From: Streptomyces hokutonensis
Lineage (GTDB): Bacteria; Actinomycetota; Actinomycetes; Streptomycetales; Streptomycetaceae
Direction of reading: 5' to 3'
DNA length: 64,000 nucleotides
Assembly: GCF_000376565.1 (NCBI RefSeq)
Contig: NZ_BARG01000068.1
Location: forward strand, 62,001-126,000
Positions 32,834 to 40,755 of the stretch are shown here, in pieces. Every line of letters starts with the position of its first letter. The stretch's first letter is position 1. The notes under the pieces were generated by a model. That model was not told the DNA's origin, did not search any database, and worked only from the letters and a program-made list of their open reading frames with translations. A program made the position numbers and the translations under genes.

Positions 32834-33682
32834 ATGGGACGAGTCACGGAACGACGCAAGGTGATCCGGATCCGCGACGGCGCGGTCTCCAGCCGTCCGG
32901 ACACGCTCGTCGCCGAGGAACCCCTGGAGATCCGGCTCAACGGCAAACCCCTCGCGATCACCATGCGGACACCGGGCGACGACTTCGCGCTCGCGGCCGG
33001 GTTCCTGGTCAGCGAAGGCGTACTGGCGAATGCATACGATCTGCGGAACATCGTCTACTGCGCGGGGGCGACGGTCGACGGCACGAACACGTACAACGTC
33101 GTCGACGTACGCACCGCCCCGGACGTGGTGATCCCGGACATCACGCTCGAGCGGAACGTGTATACGACGTCCTCGTGCGGTCTGTGCGGCAAGGCGAGCC
33201 TGGACGCGGTCCGGACGACGACCCGCTGGCCGATCGCCGACACTCCCCCGGTCCGTGTCGAACCCGCGCTGCTCGCGAGCCTCCCCGACCGGCTGCGCGC
33301 GGCCCAGCGGGTCTTCGACCGGACCGGGGGTCTGCACGCGGCGGCCCTGTTCAGCGAGGAGGGCGAGCTGCTGGACGTACGGGAGGACGTGGGCCGGCAC
33401 AACGCGGTCGACAAGCTGGTCGGCCGTGCCCTGCAGAACGGCGACCTGCCGCTGTCCCGGGTCATCCTGCTGGTCTCCGGCCGGGCCTCGTTCGAGCTGG
33501 CGCAGAAGGCCGTGATGGCCGGGATCCCGGTACTGGCGGCGGTGTCGGCGCCCTCGTCGCTGGCCGTGGACCTGGCGGCGGAGACGGGCCTGACCCTGGT
33601 GGGCTTCCTGCGGGGCAGCAACATGAACGTGTACGCGGGCGAGGACCGCATCGCCCTGACGGCCGCGGCCACCCAGGGCTGA
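32834..33682 (+). CDS. fdhD: FdhD formate dehydrogenase accessory sulfurtransferase
   Basis: A 282-residue protein. Conserved landmarks are EEPLEIRLNGKPLAITMRTPGDDFALAAGFLVSEGV, the CxxC motif in TSSCGLCGKASLDAV (residues ~115-125), DVGRHNAVDKLVGRAL, and the end GFLRGSNMNVYAGEDRI. FdhD passes sulfur from a cysteine desulfurase to the molybdenum cofactor of formate dehydrogenase, making it active. No formate dehydrogenase gene is in the window, but presence at the edge of an oxalate-to-formate island fits a need to oxidise formate to CO2. Confidence 0.93.
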   Translation: MGRVTERRKVIRIRDGAVSSRPDTLVAEEPLEIRLNGKPLAITMRTPGDDFALAAGFLVSEGVLANAYDLRNIVYCAGATVDGTNTYNVVDVRTAPDVVIPDITLERNVYTTSSCGLCGKASLDAVRTTTRWPIADTPPVRVEPALLASLPDRLRAAQRVFDRTGGLHAAALFSEEGELLDVREDVGRHNAVDKLVGRALQNGDLPLSRVILLVSGRASFELAQKAVMAGIPVLAAVSAPSSLAVDLAAETGLTLVGFLRGSNMNVYAGEDRIALTAAATQG

Positions 33683-33731
33683 CGCCCTCGCCCCGCGGCA
33701 CGGCGGCGGGGCCCCGGCCGGCGGGGAGCGC

Positions 33732-33748
33732 CCCCTGCGCCGCAGGGG
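33732..33748. terminator. Short convergent hairpin
   Basis: CCCCTGC-GCC-GCAGGGG, perfect 7-bp stem within a very GC-rich 73-bp gap between convergent fdhD and a LysR gene. Confidence 0.45.
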
Positions 33749-33755
33749 CCCCGCC

Positions 33756-34586
33756 TCAGCCCGGCCCCTCCATGCCCTGCGCGACCCGTACGAACGCCGT
33801 GACGAGGGGTGAGCGGCGGGTCGTCTCCCAGACGAGGATCACCTCGTCGGGTGCGGCGTCGGTGACGGGGACGTAGGTGATGTCGGGGCGGGAGTACTGC
33901 TCGGCGACGGAGACGGGGACGAGGGTGATGCCCGCTCCGGAGGCGACGTTCTCGAACTTCTCCTCGATGCTGCGGATCGGTACGTCGTCGGGGTCGGGGT
34001 TCGGGTTGAGGTAGCGCAGCCAGGTCTCGCCGTCGAGGTCGGCCAGGACGAGGTCCGGTTTGCCGGCGAGCCGGTGGTCGGCGGGGAGCATGGCCACCCG
34101 GGGCTCGGTGAACAGCGGGAGCAGGGTGAGGCCCTGTTCGCGGATGGGGCGGCGCAGATAGGCGAGGTCGACGGTGCCGTCGAGGACGAGTTGTTCCTGG
34201 TCGTCCCATTCGACGCGGCGGGCCTTGACCTCGGCGTCGGGGTGGGCGGCGGCGAAGGCGCGCAGCGTGGGGGTGATCACGACACCGGCGCGGAAGCCGA
34301 CGACGAGGCGGTGCGGCCCGTGTGCGGCGCGCTGCACCCTGCGGCGGGTGGCGTTCGCGGAGGCGAGCAAGGTCCGTCCGTCGTCGAGGAGTTGGCGTCC
34401 GGCGGCGGTCAAGGTCACGCCGTGGCTGTCGCGTTCGAAGAGGGTGGCGTCCAAGTCCTTTTCCAGGGCCCGGATCTGACGGCTCAACACCGGCTGCGCG
34501 ATGTGCAGCTGTTCGGCCGCGCGTCCGAAGTGGAGCAGTTCGGCCACCGCCACGAAGTAGCGGACCTTCCGCAGGTCGAGGTCCAT
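33756..34586 (-). CDS. LysR family transcriptional regulator
   Basis: A 276-residue LysR protein; ATG 34586 (MDLDLRKVRYFVAVAELLHFGRAAEQLHIAQPVLSRQIRALEKDL) puts the HTH at residues ~5-60; GTG 34595 would add three residues. The rest is the inducer-binding domain (VGFRAGVVITPTLRAFAAAHPDAEV and following). It is divergent from a short-chain dehydrogenase gene 152 bp away, which is its likely target together with itself. Slightly short for the family but complete. Effector unknown. Confidence 0.9.
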   Translation of the reverse strand: MDLDLRKVRYFVAVAELLHFGRAAEQLHIAQPVLSRQIRALEKDLDATLFERDSHGVTLTAAGRQLLDDGRTLLASANATRRRVQRAAHGPHRLVVGFRAGVVITPTLRAFAAAHPDAEVKARRVEWDDQEQLVLDGTVDLAYLRRPIREQGLTLLPLFTEPRVAMLPADHRLAGKPDLVLADLDGETWLRYLNPNPDPDDVPIRSIEEKFENVASGAGITLVPVSVAEQYSRPDITYVPVTDAAPDEVILVWETTRRSPLVTAFVRVAQGMEGPG

Positions 34587-34738
34587 GGGTCCCACCGCCT
34601 CCCTGCCGCTGCCGTTGTCGTTGCTGTCGCCGTCGGCGATGCCTTCAGGGTATCGCCGTCGCCGAAAGAGGTCTTGGACGGCGGGGTGGTGGCGACCGCA
34701 GGCTGGACGGCGTCACAGCAATACGAAAGGGGCAGGTC

Positions 34739-35458
34739 ATGGGAGTGCGAGGACAGCGGATCGTCGTCATCGGCGGTACGGCGGGCATCGGGCTCGCGGT
34801 CGCGGAGGCGGCCGGGCGGGAGGGCGCCCAAGTGGTGGTCGCCTCGCGCCGGCAGGAGAGCGTGGACGCGGCGCTGAAGCGGCTCCCCGAGGACGCGGAG
34901 GGCCGGGTGCTCGACGCGAGCGACGAGAACGCGGTGCGGGGCTTCTTCGCGGAGCTCGGCGGCTACGACCACCTGGTGTACACGGCGGGTGAGGCGCTGC
35001 TGATGGAGAGCGTGGCGGAGTCCGACCTCGGGCGGTCCCGGGCGTTCCTGGACACCCGGTTGTGGGGTGCGTACACGGCGGTGAAGTACGGTGCCGGGTC
35101 GATCCGGGAGGGCGGTTCGGTGGTGCTGACCACGGGTACCGCCGGGCGCAGGCCGATGTCCGGTACGTCCGTCGCCGCCGCGTTGTGCGGGGCGATGGAG
35201 TCGCTGACCCGGGCGCTGGCCCTGGAGCTGGCGCCGGTGCGGGTCAATGTGGTGGCGCCGGGTGTGGTCCGTACCGAGTTGTGGCGGGAGTTGGGCGAGG
35301 AGGACCGGGACGGACTGTTCGAGTCCGTCGCCGGGTCGCTCCCGGTCGGCCGGATCGGCGAGCCGGCCGATGTCGCCGAGGCGTATCTGTATCTGATGCG
35401 TGGCGGCTACAGCACGGGGTCGACGGTGGTCGTGGACGGTGGCACGGTCCTCGTGTGA
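34739..35458 (+). CDS. Short-chain dehydrogenase/reductase
   Basis: A 239-residue SDR. The cofactor motif is IVVIGGTAGIGLAVAEAAGREGAQVVVASRR (the TGxxxGxG position reads GGTAGIG). The middle has DHLVYTAGEALL in place of NNAG, and the C terminus RVNVVAPGVVRTELW. The usual catalytic YxxxK appears changed: the helix after TTGTAGRRPMSGTSVAAALCGAMESL has no Tyr/Lys pair. That is the pattern of divergent SDRs, some of which are inactive or use other residues. Divergent from and probably controlled by the LysR protein. Confidence 0.82.
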   Translation: MGVRGQRIVVIGGTAGIGLAVAEAAGREGAQVVVASRRQESVDAALKRLPEDAEGRVLDASDENAVRGFFAELGGYDHLVYTAGEALLMESVAESDLGRSRAFLDTRLWGAYTAVKYGAGSIREGGSVVLTTGTAGRRPMSGTSVAAALCGAMESLTRALALELAPVRVNVVAPGVVRTELWRELGEEDRDGLFESVAGSLPVGRIGEPADVAEAYLYLMRGGYSTGSTVVVDGGTVLV

Positions 35459-35470
35459 TGCCCCGCCCGC

Positions 35471-36019
35471 TCAACTCCCCTCTGTGAACCGCATCTCCGC
35501 CGCCGTCACGACCGACCCCAGCCGTGGGAAGTCGAGCTTGACCGACGCCTGGTGCTCGGCCGCGGTGAACGCGCTCATCGCGTCCTCGACGAAGACGAGG
35601 TCGTAGCCGAGGTCGCCGGCGGCGCGGGCGGTGGATTCCACGCCGAGGTTGGTGGCGATCCCGCCGAACACCAGGGTGTCGACGCCCCGTTGGCGCAGGC
35701 GTTCGTCAAGTCCCGTGCCCTGGAAGCCGCCGATGGTCCGCTTCACGATCTCCAGGTCGCCGTCCTCGGCCAGCCCGGCGGCGAGTCCGCTGCCGGAGGG
35801 CTGTTCGGTGATGCCGGGGCGTTCGACCCGGATCAGTACGACGAGCGCTCCGGCGGAGCGGAAGGCGGCGGCCAACTCCTCGGCCACGGAGAGGACTTCG
35901 GTGCCCTTGTACGGTTCGAGCGGCAGCGCGACGATGCGGTCCATCAGGTCGACGAGGACCAGGGCGGTGCGCGCGGGGTCGAGGGCGAGCCGGGGTTCGG
36001 GAGTCTGCGGTGGGGTCAT
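35471..36019 (-). CDS. Isochorismatase-like hydrolase without the catalytic Cys
   Basis: A 182-residue isochorismatase-fold protein (RTALVLVDLMDRIVALP at the start with the catalytic Asp; VKRTIGGFQGTGLDERLRQRGVDTLVFGGIATNLGVESTARAAGDLGYDLVFVEDAM). In amidohydrolase members such as nicotinamidase the segment reads GxxTxxCVxxTA; here the Cys position is Gly (NLGVEST). This resembles vinyl-ether-cleaving isochorismatases, which do not need the Cys, more than amidases. It lies 19 bp downstream of a MarR gene and is probably cotranscribed with it. Confidence 0.82.
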   Translation of the reverse strand: MTPPQTPEPRLALDPARTALVLVDLMDRIVALPLEPYKGTEVLSVAEELAAAFRSAGALVVLIRVERPGITEQPSGSGLAAGLAEDGDLEIVKRTIGGFQGTGLDERLRQRGVDTLVFGGIATNLGVESTARAAGDLGYDLVFVEDAMSAFTAAEHQASVKLDFPRLGSVVTAAEMRFTEGS

Positions 36020-36038
36020 GACGGAACGTTAGCTCCCG

Positions 36039-36476
36039 TCAGCCCTCCGTACCGGAGATCCGGATCAACAGGTCCATGAACCGGTCGCGTTCGGCCACCG
36101 TCAGTGGAGCGAGGAGCCGGTCGTTGGCCTCGCGGGCCGCCTTCTCGCACCGCTTCAGCAGCCGTGCGCCCTCCGCCGTGAGCGACACCGCGTTCTTGCG
36201 GCGGTCCTTCGGGTCCGGCTCGCGGACGACCAGGTGTGCGGCCTGGAGGTCGTTGAGGACGCCGACGAGGTCCTTGGGGTCGAGCCCGACACCGCGGCCG
36301 AGGTCGGCCTGGGCGACGGGGGCGAGATCGCGGACGGCGGAGAGGACCACGTGGTGCCACATCTTGAGGCCTTCGGCGGCCAGGGCCTCGGCGACCAGGG
36401 CCCGGCCGCGGGCGGCGGCCCGGCCGAGGAGCCAGCTGGGGAGGGAGCGGATCGCGGGGAGGGGTGCTTCGGCCAT
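36039..36476 (-). CDS. MarR family transcriptional regulator
   Basis: A 145-residue MarR protein. The winged helix runs PVAQADLGRGVGLDPKDLVGVLNDLQAAHLVVREPDPKDRRKNAVSLTAEG, with the DRR wing. It heads a two-gene unit with the isochorismatase-like protein and is divergent from a quinone-oxidoreductase-like gene 83 bp away. An inverted repeat with CGTTGG/CCAACG arms spans the region. Typical of a phenolic- or quinone-responsive repressor with detoxification targets on either side. Confidence 0.9.
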   Translation of the reverse strand: MAEAPLPAIRSLPSWLLGRAAARGRALVAEALAAEGLKMWHHVVLSAVRDLAPVAQADLGRGVGLDPKDLVGVLNDLQAAHLVVREPDPKDRRKNAVSLTAEGARLLKRCEKAAREANDRLLAPLTVAERDRFMDLLIRISGTEG

Positions 36477-36496
36477 GTGCGCAGCCTAGCGAAAAG

Positions 36497-36551
36497 TCGT
36501 TGGACTTCCCAATGAAATCGTGAATACCATGGGGACTCCCAACGATTTCTG
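36497..36551. promoter_or_regulatory. Putative MarR operator region
   Basis: GTCGTTGGACTTCCC on the left and GGGGACTCCCAACGAT on the right form a widely spaced imperfect inverted repeat. Each half also resembles a direct target (TTGGacttCCCAA). The right half overlaps the ribosome-binding region of the reductase gene. Confidence 0.45.
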
Positions 36552-36559
36552 GAGGTGCG

Positions 36560-37477
36560 ATGCGTCGCGTCCGGTACGAGTCCTCCGGCGGCCCGCTGTT
36601 CCTGGAGGAGGCCCCCGTCCCCGAGCCGGGCCCGGGTGAGCTCCTCGTGCGTACCGAGGCGGTCGGGGTCACCCTGCCCGTCGTCCGCAAGGTCTCCGAG
36701 GCGGCCGAGCCGATCCCGCTGGGCGGTGAGATCGCGGGCGAGGTGGTCGCCGTGGGACAGGGCGTGACCCGTTTCGAGGTGGGCGAGCGGGTGACGGGAC
36801 TGTGCTTCGGGCACGGTTACGCCGACTTCGCCGTCCTCCGTGAGGCCATGGCCTCCCCCGTGCCCGGCACCGCCTCCGCGGTCGACGCGGTCGCGCTCGT
36901 CCGCAGCGGCCTGGTGGCCCTCGGCGTGCTGGACGCGGCCCGGCCCGAGCCCGGCGAGGCCGTGCTGATCACGGCCGCGGCGAGCGGAGTCGGCCATCTC
37001 GCCGTGCAGTTGGCGAGGGCGCGGGGTGCGGGGCGGGTGGTGGGCGCGGTCTCCGATCCGGCGAAGGGCGGCTTCGTGCGCGCCCTGGGTGCCGACGAGG
37101 TGATCGGCTACGACGCGTTGGACTCGGTCGAGCCCGTCGACTGCGTACTCGACGCGGTGGGCGGCGAGTTGCTCACCCCGGCGGTCGCCGCGCTCGTCCC
37201 GGGCGGGCGGCTCGTGGCGTACAGCTCGGGCGGCGGGACGATCCAGGCGTACGACCTTCTCGTGGGCGCGAAGTCCGTGATCGGGTTCCAGATGGCGCGA
37301 ATAGCGCGCGGGAGGCCGGAGTGGTACGAGCGGTGGCGGCGGGAGCTGTGGCGGTTGTTCGCCGAGGGTGCCCTGAGGCCTTGCGTGCACGGAGAGTTCG
37401 GGCTGGCGGAGGCGGCTGAGGCGCACGAGGTGATCGAGTCGCGGGGCAACCTGGGCAAGGTCGTGCTGCGGCCCTGA
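36560..37477 (+). CDS. Zinc-independent quinone oxidoreductase (MDR superfamily)
   Basis: A 305-residue medium-chain dehydrogenase/reductase. The GroES-like N-terminal domain (LEEAPVPEPGPGELLVRTEAVGVTLPVVRK, then LGGEIAGEVVAVGQGVTRFEVGERV) lacks the structural and catalytic zinc ligands. The Rossmann part has VLITAAASGVGHLAVQLARARGAGRVVGAV, the AASGVG motif of NADPH:quinone reductases, and the C-terminal ESRGNLGKVVLRP. It reduces quinones or enones with NADPH. Divergent MarR control is likely. Confidence 0.9.
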   Translation: MRRVRYESSGGPLFLEEAPVPEPGPGELLVRTEAVGVTLPVVRKVSEAAEPIPLGGEIAGEVVAVGQGVTRFEVGERVTGLCFGHGYADFAVLREAMASPVPGTASAVDAVALVRSGLVALGVLDAARPEPGEAVLITAAASGVGHLAVQLARARGAGRVVGAVSDPAKGGFVRALGADEVIGYDALDSVEPVDCVLDAVGGELLTPAVAALVPGGRLVAYSSGGGTIQAYDLLVGAKSVIGFQMARIARGRPEWYERWRRELWRLFAEGALRPCVHGEFGLAEAAEAHEVIESRGNLGKVVLRP

Positions 37478-37634
37478 GGCGCCCGGCCCGCCCCTGTCAC
37501 CCCGTCAACTTCCTGGACACCGACCGCTGCACGCTTCTTGTGAGGCTCCGGATGCCCCAACTAACGTCTGTGACGCGCCCGTTGGACGTGGGATGTCCGG
37601 ATGTCAAGACGAATGAAGGGCAGGTCGCACCACC

Positions 37635-39506
37635 ATGCCGTCAAGTCTTCGCGCACGTCTGAGATCCACCCTCACCGCCGCACTCACCCTGGCCGCGCTG
37701 CTCATGCTGCCCAGCCCCGCGCACGCCGCCGCTCAAACCACCTCCCCCACACCCGAGTTCGACCAGCAGGTCCTCTTCAAGGCGTCCCAGGATCCGGGCT
37801 ACGCCTGCTTCCGGATCCCGGCCGTCGTGAAGACGAACGACGGGACGCTGCTCGCGTTCGCCGAGGGCCGGGTCCTCAACTGCGGTGACGCCGCGGACAT
37901 AGACATCGTCGTCAAGCGCTCCACCGACGACGGCGCCACCTGGAGCCCGCTCCAGGTCGTCAACCGCGGCGGCGGCGACACGCACGGCAACCCGGCGCCC
38001 GTCGTGGACCGGAGGACGGGCCGGATCCTGCTCGCCGAGACGTACAACACGGGCCGTACGGACAGCGCCAGTTGCTCGGTCCCCTGCGACCGCACCCCGC
38101 ATCTGCAGTACAGCGACGACGACGGCCTCACCTGGTCGCAGCCGCGTGACCTGAGCGACGAGATCCTGCCCCCGAAGTGGAACTCCTGGTACGCCACCGG
38201 CCCCGTGCACGGCATCCAGCTCACCCGCGGCAAGCACAAGGGCCGGCTCGTGTTCGGCGTCAACACCGAGACCTGGGACGGGACTCGGGTCACCGCGAAC
38301 AACGCGGCGCTGATCGTGAGCGACGACGGCGGCGACCACTGGAGGATCGGTGCCACCGACTCGTACCCGATCGCCGCCGACGGGACCTGGCGGCAGAAAC
38401 CGTCCGAGCTGACGATGACCGAGCGCACCGACGGTTCGATCCTGGTGAGCGGCCGTGAGCAGGACGGCACCGACCTCGGCCACCGCACCCAGGCGGTCAG
38501 CCGCGACGGCGGCGACAGCTTCACCGCGCCCTTCCGCGACCTGCCCGGCCTGTACGCCCCGCAGGTCCAGTGCGCCACCCTCGGTCTCGGCTCCCGCATC
38601 CTGCTGTCCTGCGACGCGGACCCCGACCGCCGCCGGACGATGATGATCCGGTCCTCCTACGACGGCGGGCGCACCTGGGACAGCGTGGACCGCGGCACGG
38701 TGGTGACGAAGGACTGGTCCGGCTACTCCGACATGGCGCGCATCGACGGGGACACGGTGGGCCTGCTCTACGAGGGCGGCGCCGTGTCGGCGACCGACGA
38801 GATCCGTTTCGCCCGCTTCAACGAGGCCTGGCTGCAACCGCGTCGGGGCCCGGACCCGACGACCGCCGACCTCGCCCCGCACGCGAAGCGCGCGGCGGTG
38901 CTCGGCGGCGCCCAGGAGACGGACGGCGTCTCGGGCGGCGCGTTGTCCTTCGACGGTGTCGACGACGCCGTACGACTGCCCTACAGCGACCGACTGCCGC
39001 TGGGGACAAAGGACTTCACGGTCTCCCTCTGGTTCCGCTACACCGCTACGACCGGTGATCAGCCGTTCCTGTGGATGGGCGGGGTCGGTACCAGTCAGCC
39101 GCAGGTGTGGCTGCGCGGTGAGCCCGCCGGCAACCATGTGCGGGCGCTGATCACCACCCGGGACGGTGCGACGGCCGTCCACACCACCTCCGTGGTGACC
39201 GCCGGCGCCTACAACGACGGGCAGTGGCATCACGCCGTGGTACGGCGCGGCGGCGGTCAGTTGACGCTCTCCGTGGACGGAACGACGGTGAGCACGACGG
39301 ACGTCGTGGGGTCCGTGAGCCGCAACTCGCCCTTCGGCGTGCACCTCGGCCAACGGGTGGACAGCCTGGTGTACTTCACCGGGTCGCTCGACGAAGTCCA
39401 CGTCTGGGACCGGCTGTTGACGGACGACGAACTGACTGCGGAGAAGCCGCCGACCGCCGGGACCGTGCTGTGGCTGCCCATGGACCAGGTGAGCGGCAGC
39501 CACTAA
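37635..39506 (+). CDS. Secreted sialidase (GH33-like) with C-terminal LamG domain
   Basis: A 623-residue precursor with a Sec signal peptide (RARLRSTLTAALTLAALLMLPSPAHAA). The catalytic beta-propeller (about 40-400) shows FRIPAVV, the sialidase Arg motif, and several Asp boxes: STDDGATWS, SDDDGLTWS, SDDGGDHW, SRDGGDSF, SYDGGRTW. After a linker comes a LamG/concanavalin-like domain (GGALSFDGVDDAVRLPYSD ... LPLGTKDFTVSLWFRY ... YFTGSLDEVHVWDRLLTDDEL). It removes terminal sialic acids from glycans; in soil bacteria the true substrate can be a related nonulosonate. The next gene starts 10 bp downstream and is probably cotranscribed. Confidence 0.92.
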   Translation: MPSSLRARLRSTLTAALTLAALLMLPSPAHAAAQTTSPTPEFDQQVLFKASQDPGYACFRIPAVVKTNDGTLLAFAEGRVLNCGDAADIDIVVKRSTDDGATWSPLQVVNRGGGDTHGNPAPVVDRRTGRILLAETYNTGRTDSASCSVPCDRTPHLQYSDDDGLTWSQPRDLSDEILPPKWNSWYATGPVHGIQLTRGKHKGRLVFGVNTETWDGTRVTANNAALIVSDDGGDHWRIGATDSYPIAADGTWRQKPSELTMTERTDGSILVSGREQDGTDLGHRTQAVSRDGGDSFTAPFRDLPGLYAPQVQCATLGLGSRILLSCDADPDRRRTMMIRSSYDGGRTWDSVDRGTVVTKDWSGYSDMARIDGDTVGLLYEGGAVSATDEIRFARFNEAWLQPRRGPDPTTADLAPHAKRAAVLGGAQETDGVSGGALSFDGVDDAVRLPYSDRLPLGTKDFTVSLWFRYTATTGDQPFLWMGGVGTSQPQVWLRGEPAGNHVRALITTRDGATAVHTTSVVTAGAYNDGQWHHAVVRRGGGQLTLSVDGTTVSTTDVVGSVSRNSPFGVHLGQRVDSLVYFTGSLDEVHVWDRLLTDDELTAEKPPTAGTVLWLPMDQVSGSH

Positions 39507-39516
39507 CGTCCCGGGC

Positions 39517-40755
39517 GTGCCCGAGGACCGACGAGCACGACAGCGGAGGGGAGCCGGGGTCGGCCTGCTGCTGACCCTGGCTCTCGCGGCCGTGCTGCTC
39601 ACCGCCCTCCCGAAGGACCACGACCGGGAGGGCGGCGGCGCCTGCCCGGCCCGTACGGTGCGCTCCTGGTCGGCCGACACAAAACTCACCAACTCCTTTG
39701 TCGCGTACGGCGACGACGCGACCCGCACCGACGACTGGACCGGCGGCGACGGCACCCACTCGGTGCGGCTGCCGGACGGGCGGGTGCTGTGGCTGTTCTC
39801 CGACACCTACCTCGGCCAGGTGCACGGCCCGCCCAATCCGGTCGGCGAGTCGTACGCCTGGCGGGACACCACCGCGCCGCTGGTGCGCAACTCGGCGGTC
39901 GTGATGCGCGACGGCCACCCCCAACTCACGCTCCCCGCACCGCTGTTCCCCGATCCGGGCCCGAACGAGTGGCGTTGGCCGGTCGCGGCCCGTCTCGAGC
40001 CCCGCTCCCCCGGCTCGGCCGAGTCCGTCGTACGGGTGCTGCTGTGGACGCGGACGGCCGGGCAGTACCCGTGGATCTACGGGGTGCCGACCGCGACCGA
40101 GGTGGCCACGCTGTCGCTGCCGGACCTGCGGGTGGAGTCGATCGTGAAGGTCTTCGACCAGCGGCTGGTCCAAGACCCGTCCCGGCGGGTGCAGTTCGGG
40201 ACGACGCTGGTCGCGGTGGGCGGGTGGACGTATGTCTTCGGCGGGAACGACGCGCAGGCGGCGGCCCGGCCGACGTCCTCGGCGTATGTGGCGCGGGTGC
40301 CGGAGGGGCGGCTCGGGGAGCCGGGGGCCTGGGAGTACTGGGACGGTTCGGCGTGGACGGCCCGGGCCGGGCCGCGGCCGGTGCTCGGGGACGGCCGGCA
40401 CACCGGGGTGGGGAGCGCGTTCTCGGTGGTGCGGGACGGGGGGACGTACGTCCTGTTCACGATGGCGGCGGGCAGCCGGGGACTGACCACCGTCACCTCG
40501 TACTGGGCCTGTTCGCCCGTCGGGCCGTGGCACGGACCGGCCCGGGGATTCAGTCCGCCGCTGCCGGCCGGGCAGGTCGCCGCGTACAACCCGCAGACGC
40601 ATCCGGCGCTCGGCGGCGACGGGCGGATCGTGCTCAGTTACGACGTCAACTGGCTGGACGCGACGGCCACTTCGGCGGCCTGGAACCTCAGCCGGAACGT
40701 GTCGCTGTACCGACCGCGGTTCGTGACCCTGCGGTTGGGGCCGCCGCCCCGGTGA
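39517..40755 (+). CDS. Secreted or membrane-anchored beta-propeller-like protein (DUF4185/DUF5005-type)
   Basis: A 412-residue protein from GTG 39517 with an N-terminal hydrophobic segment (GVGLLLTLALAAVLLTALP) preceded by RRARQRRG, either an uncleaved anchor or a signal. The extracellular part has GDGTHSVRLPDGRVLWLFSDTYLGQV near residue 75, a motif of DUF4185/5005-like five-bladed propellers related to glycosidases, and YNPQTHPALGGDGRIVLSYDVNWLD near the end. No enzyme activity can be named. It is coupled to the sialidase gene 10 bp upstream, suggesting a glycan-related role. Its last 68 bp overlap the convergent BASS transporter gene. Confidence 0.75.
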   Translation: MPEDRRARQRRGAGVGLLLTLALAAVLLTALPKDHDREGGGACPARTVRSWSADTKLTNSFVAYGDDATRTDDWTGGDGTHSVRLPDGRVLWLFSDTYLGQVHGPPNPVGESYAWRDTTAPLVRNSAVVMRDGHPQLTLPAPLFPDPGPNEWRWPVAARLEPRSPGSAESVVRVLLWTRTAGQYPWIYGVPTATEVATLSLPDLRVESIVKVFDQRLVQDPSRRVQFGTTLVAVGGWTYVFGGNDAQAAARPTSSAYVARVPEGRLGEPGAWEYWDGSAWTARAGPRPVLGDGRHTGVGSAFSVVRDGGTYVLFTMAAGSRGLTTVTSYWACSPVGPWHGPARGFSPPLPAGQVAAYNPQTHPALGGDGRIVLSYDVNWLDATATSAAWNLSRNVSLYRPRFVTLRLGPPPR

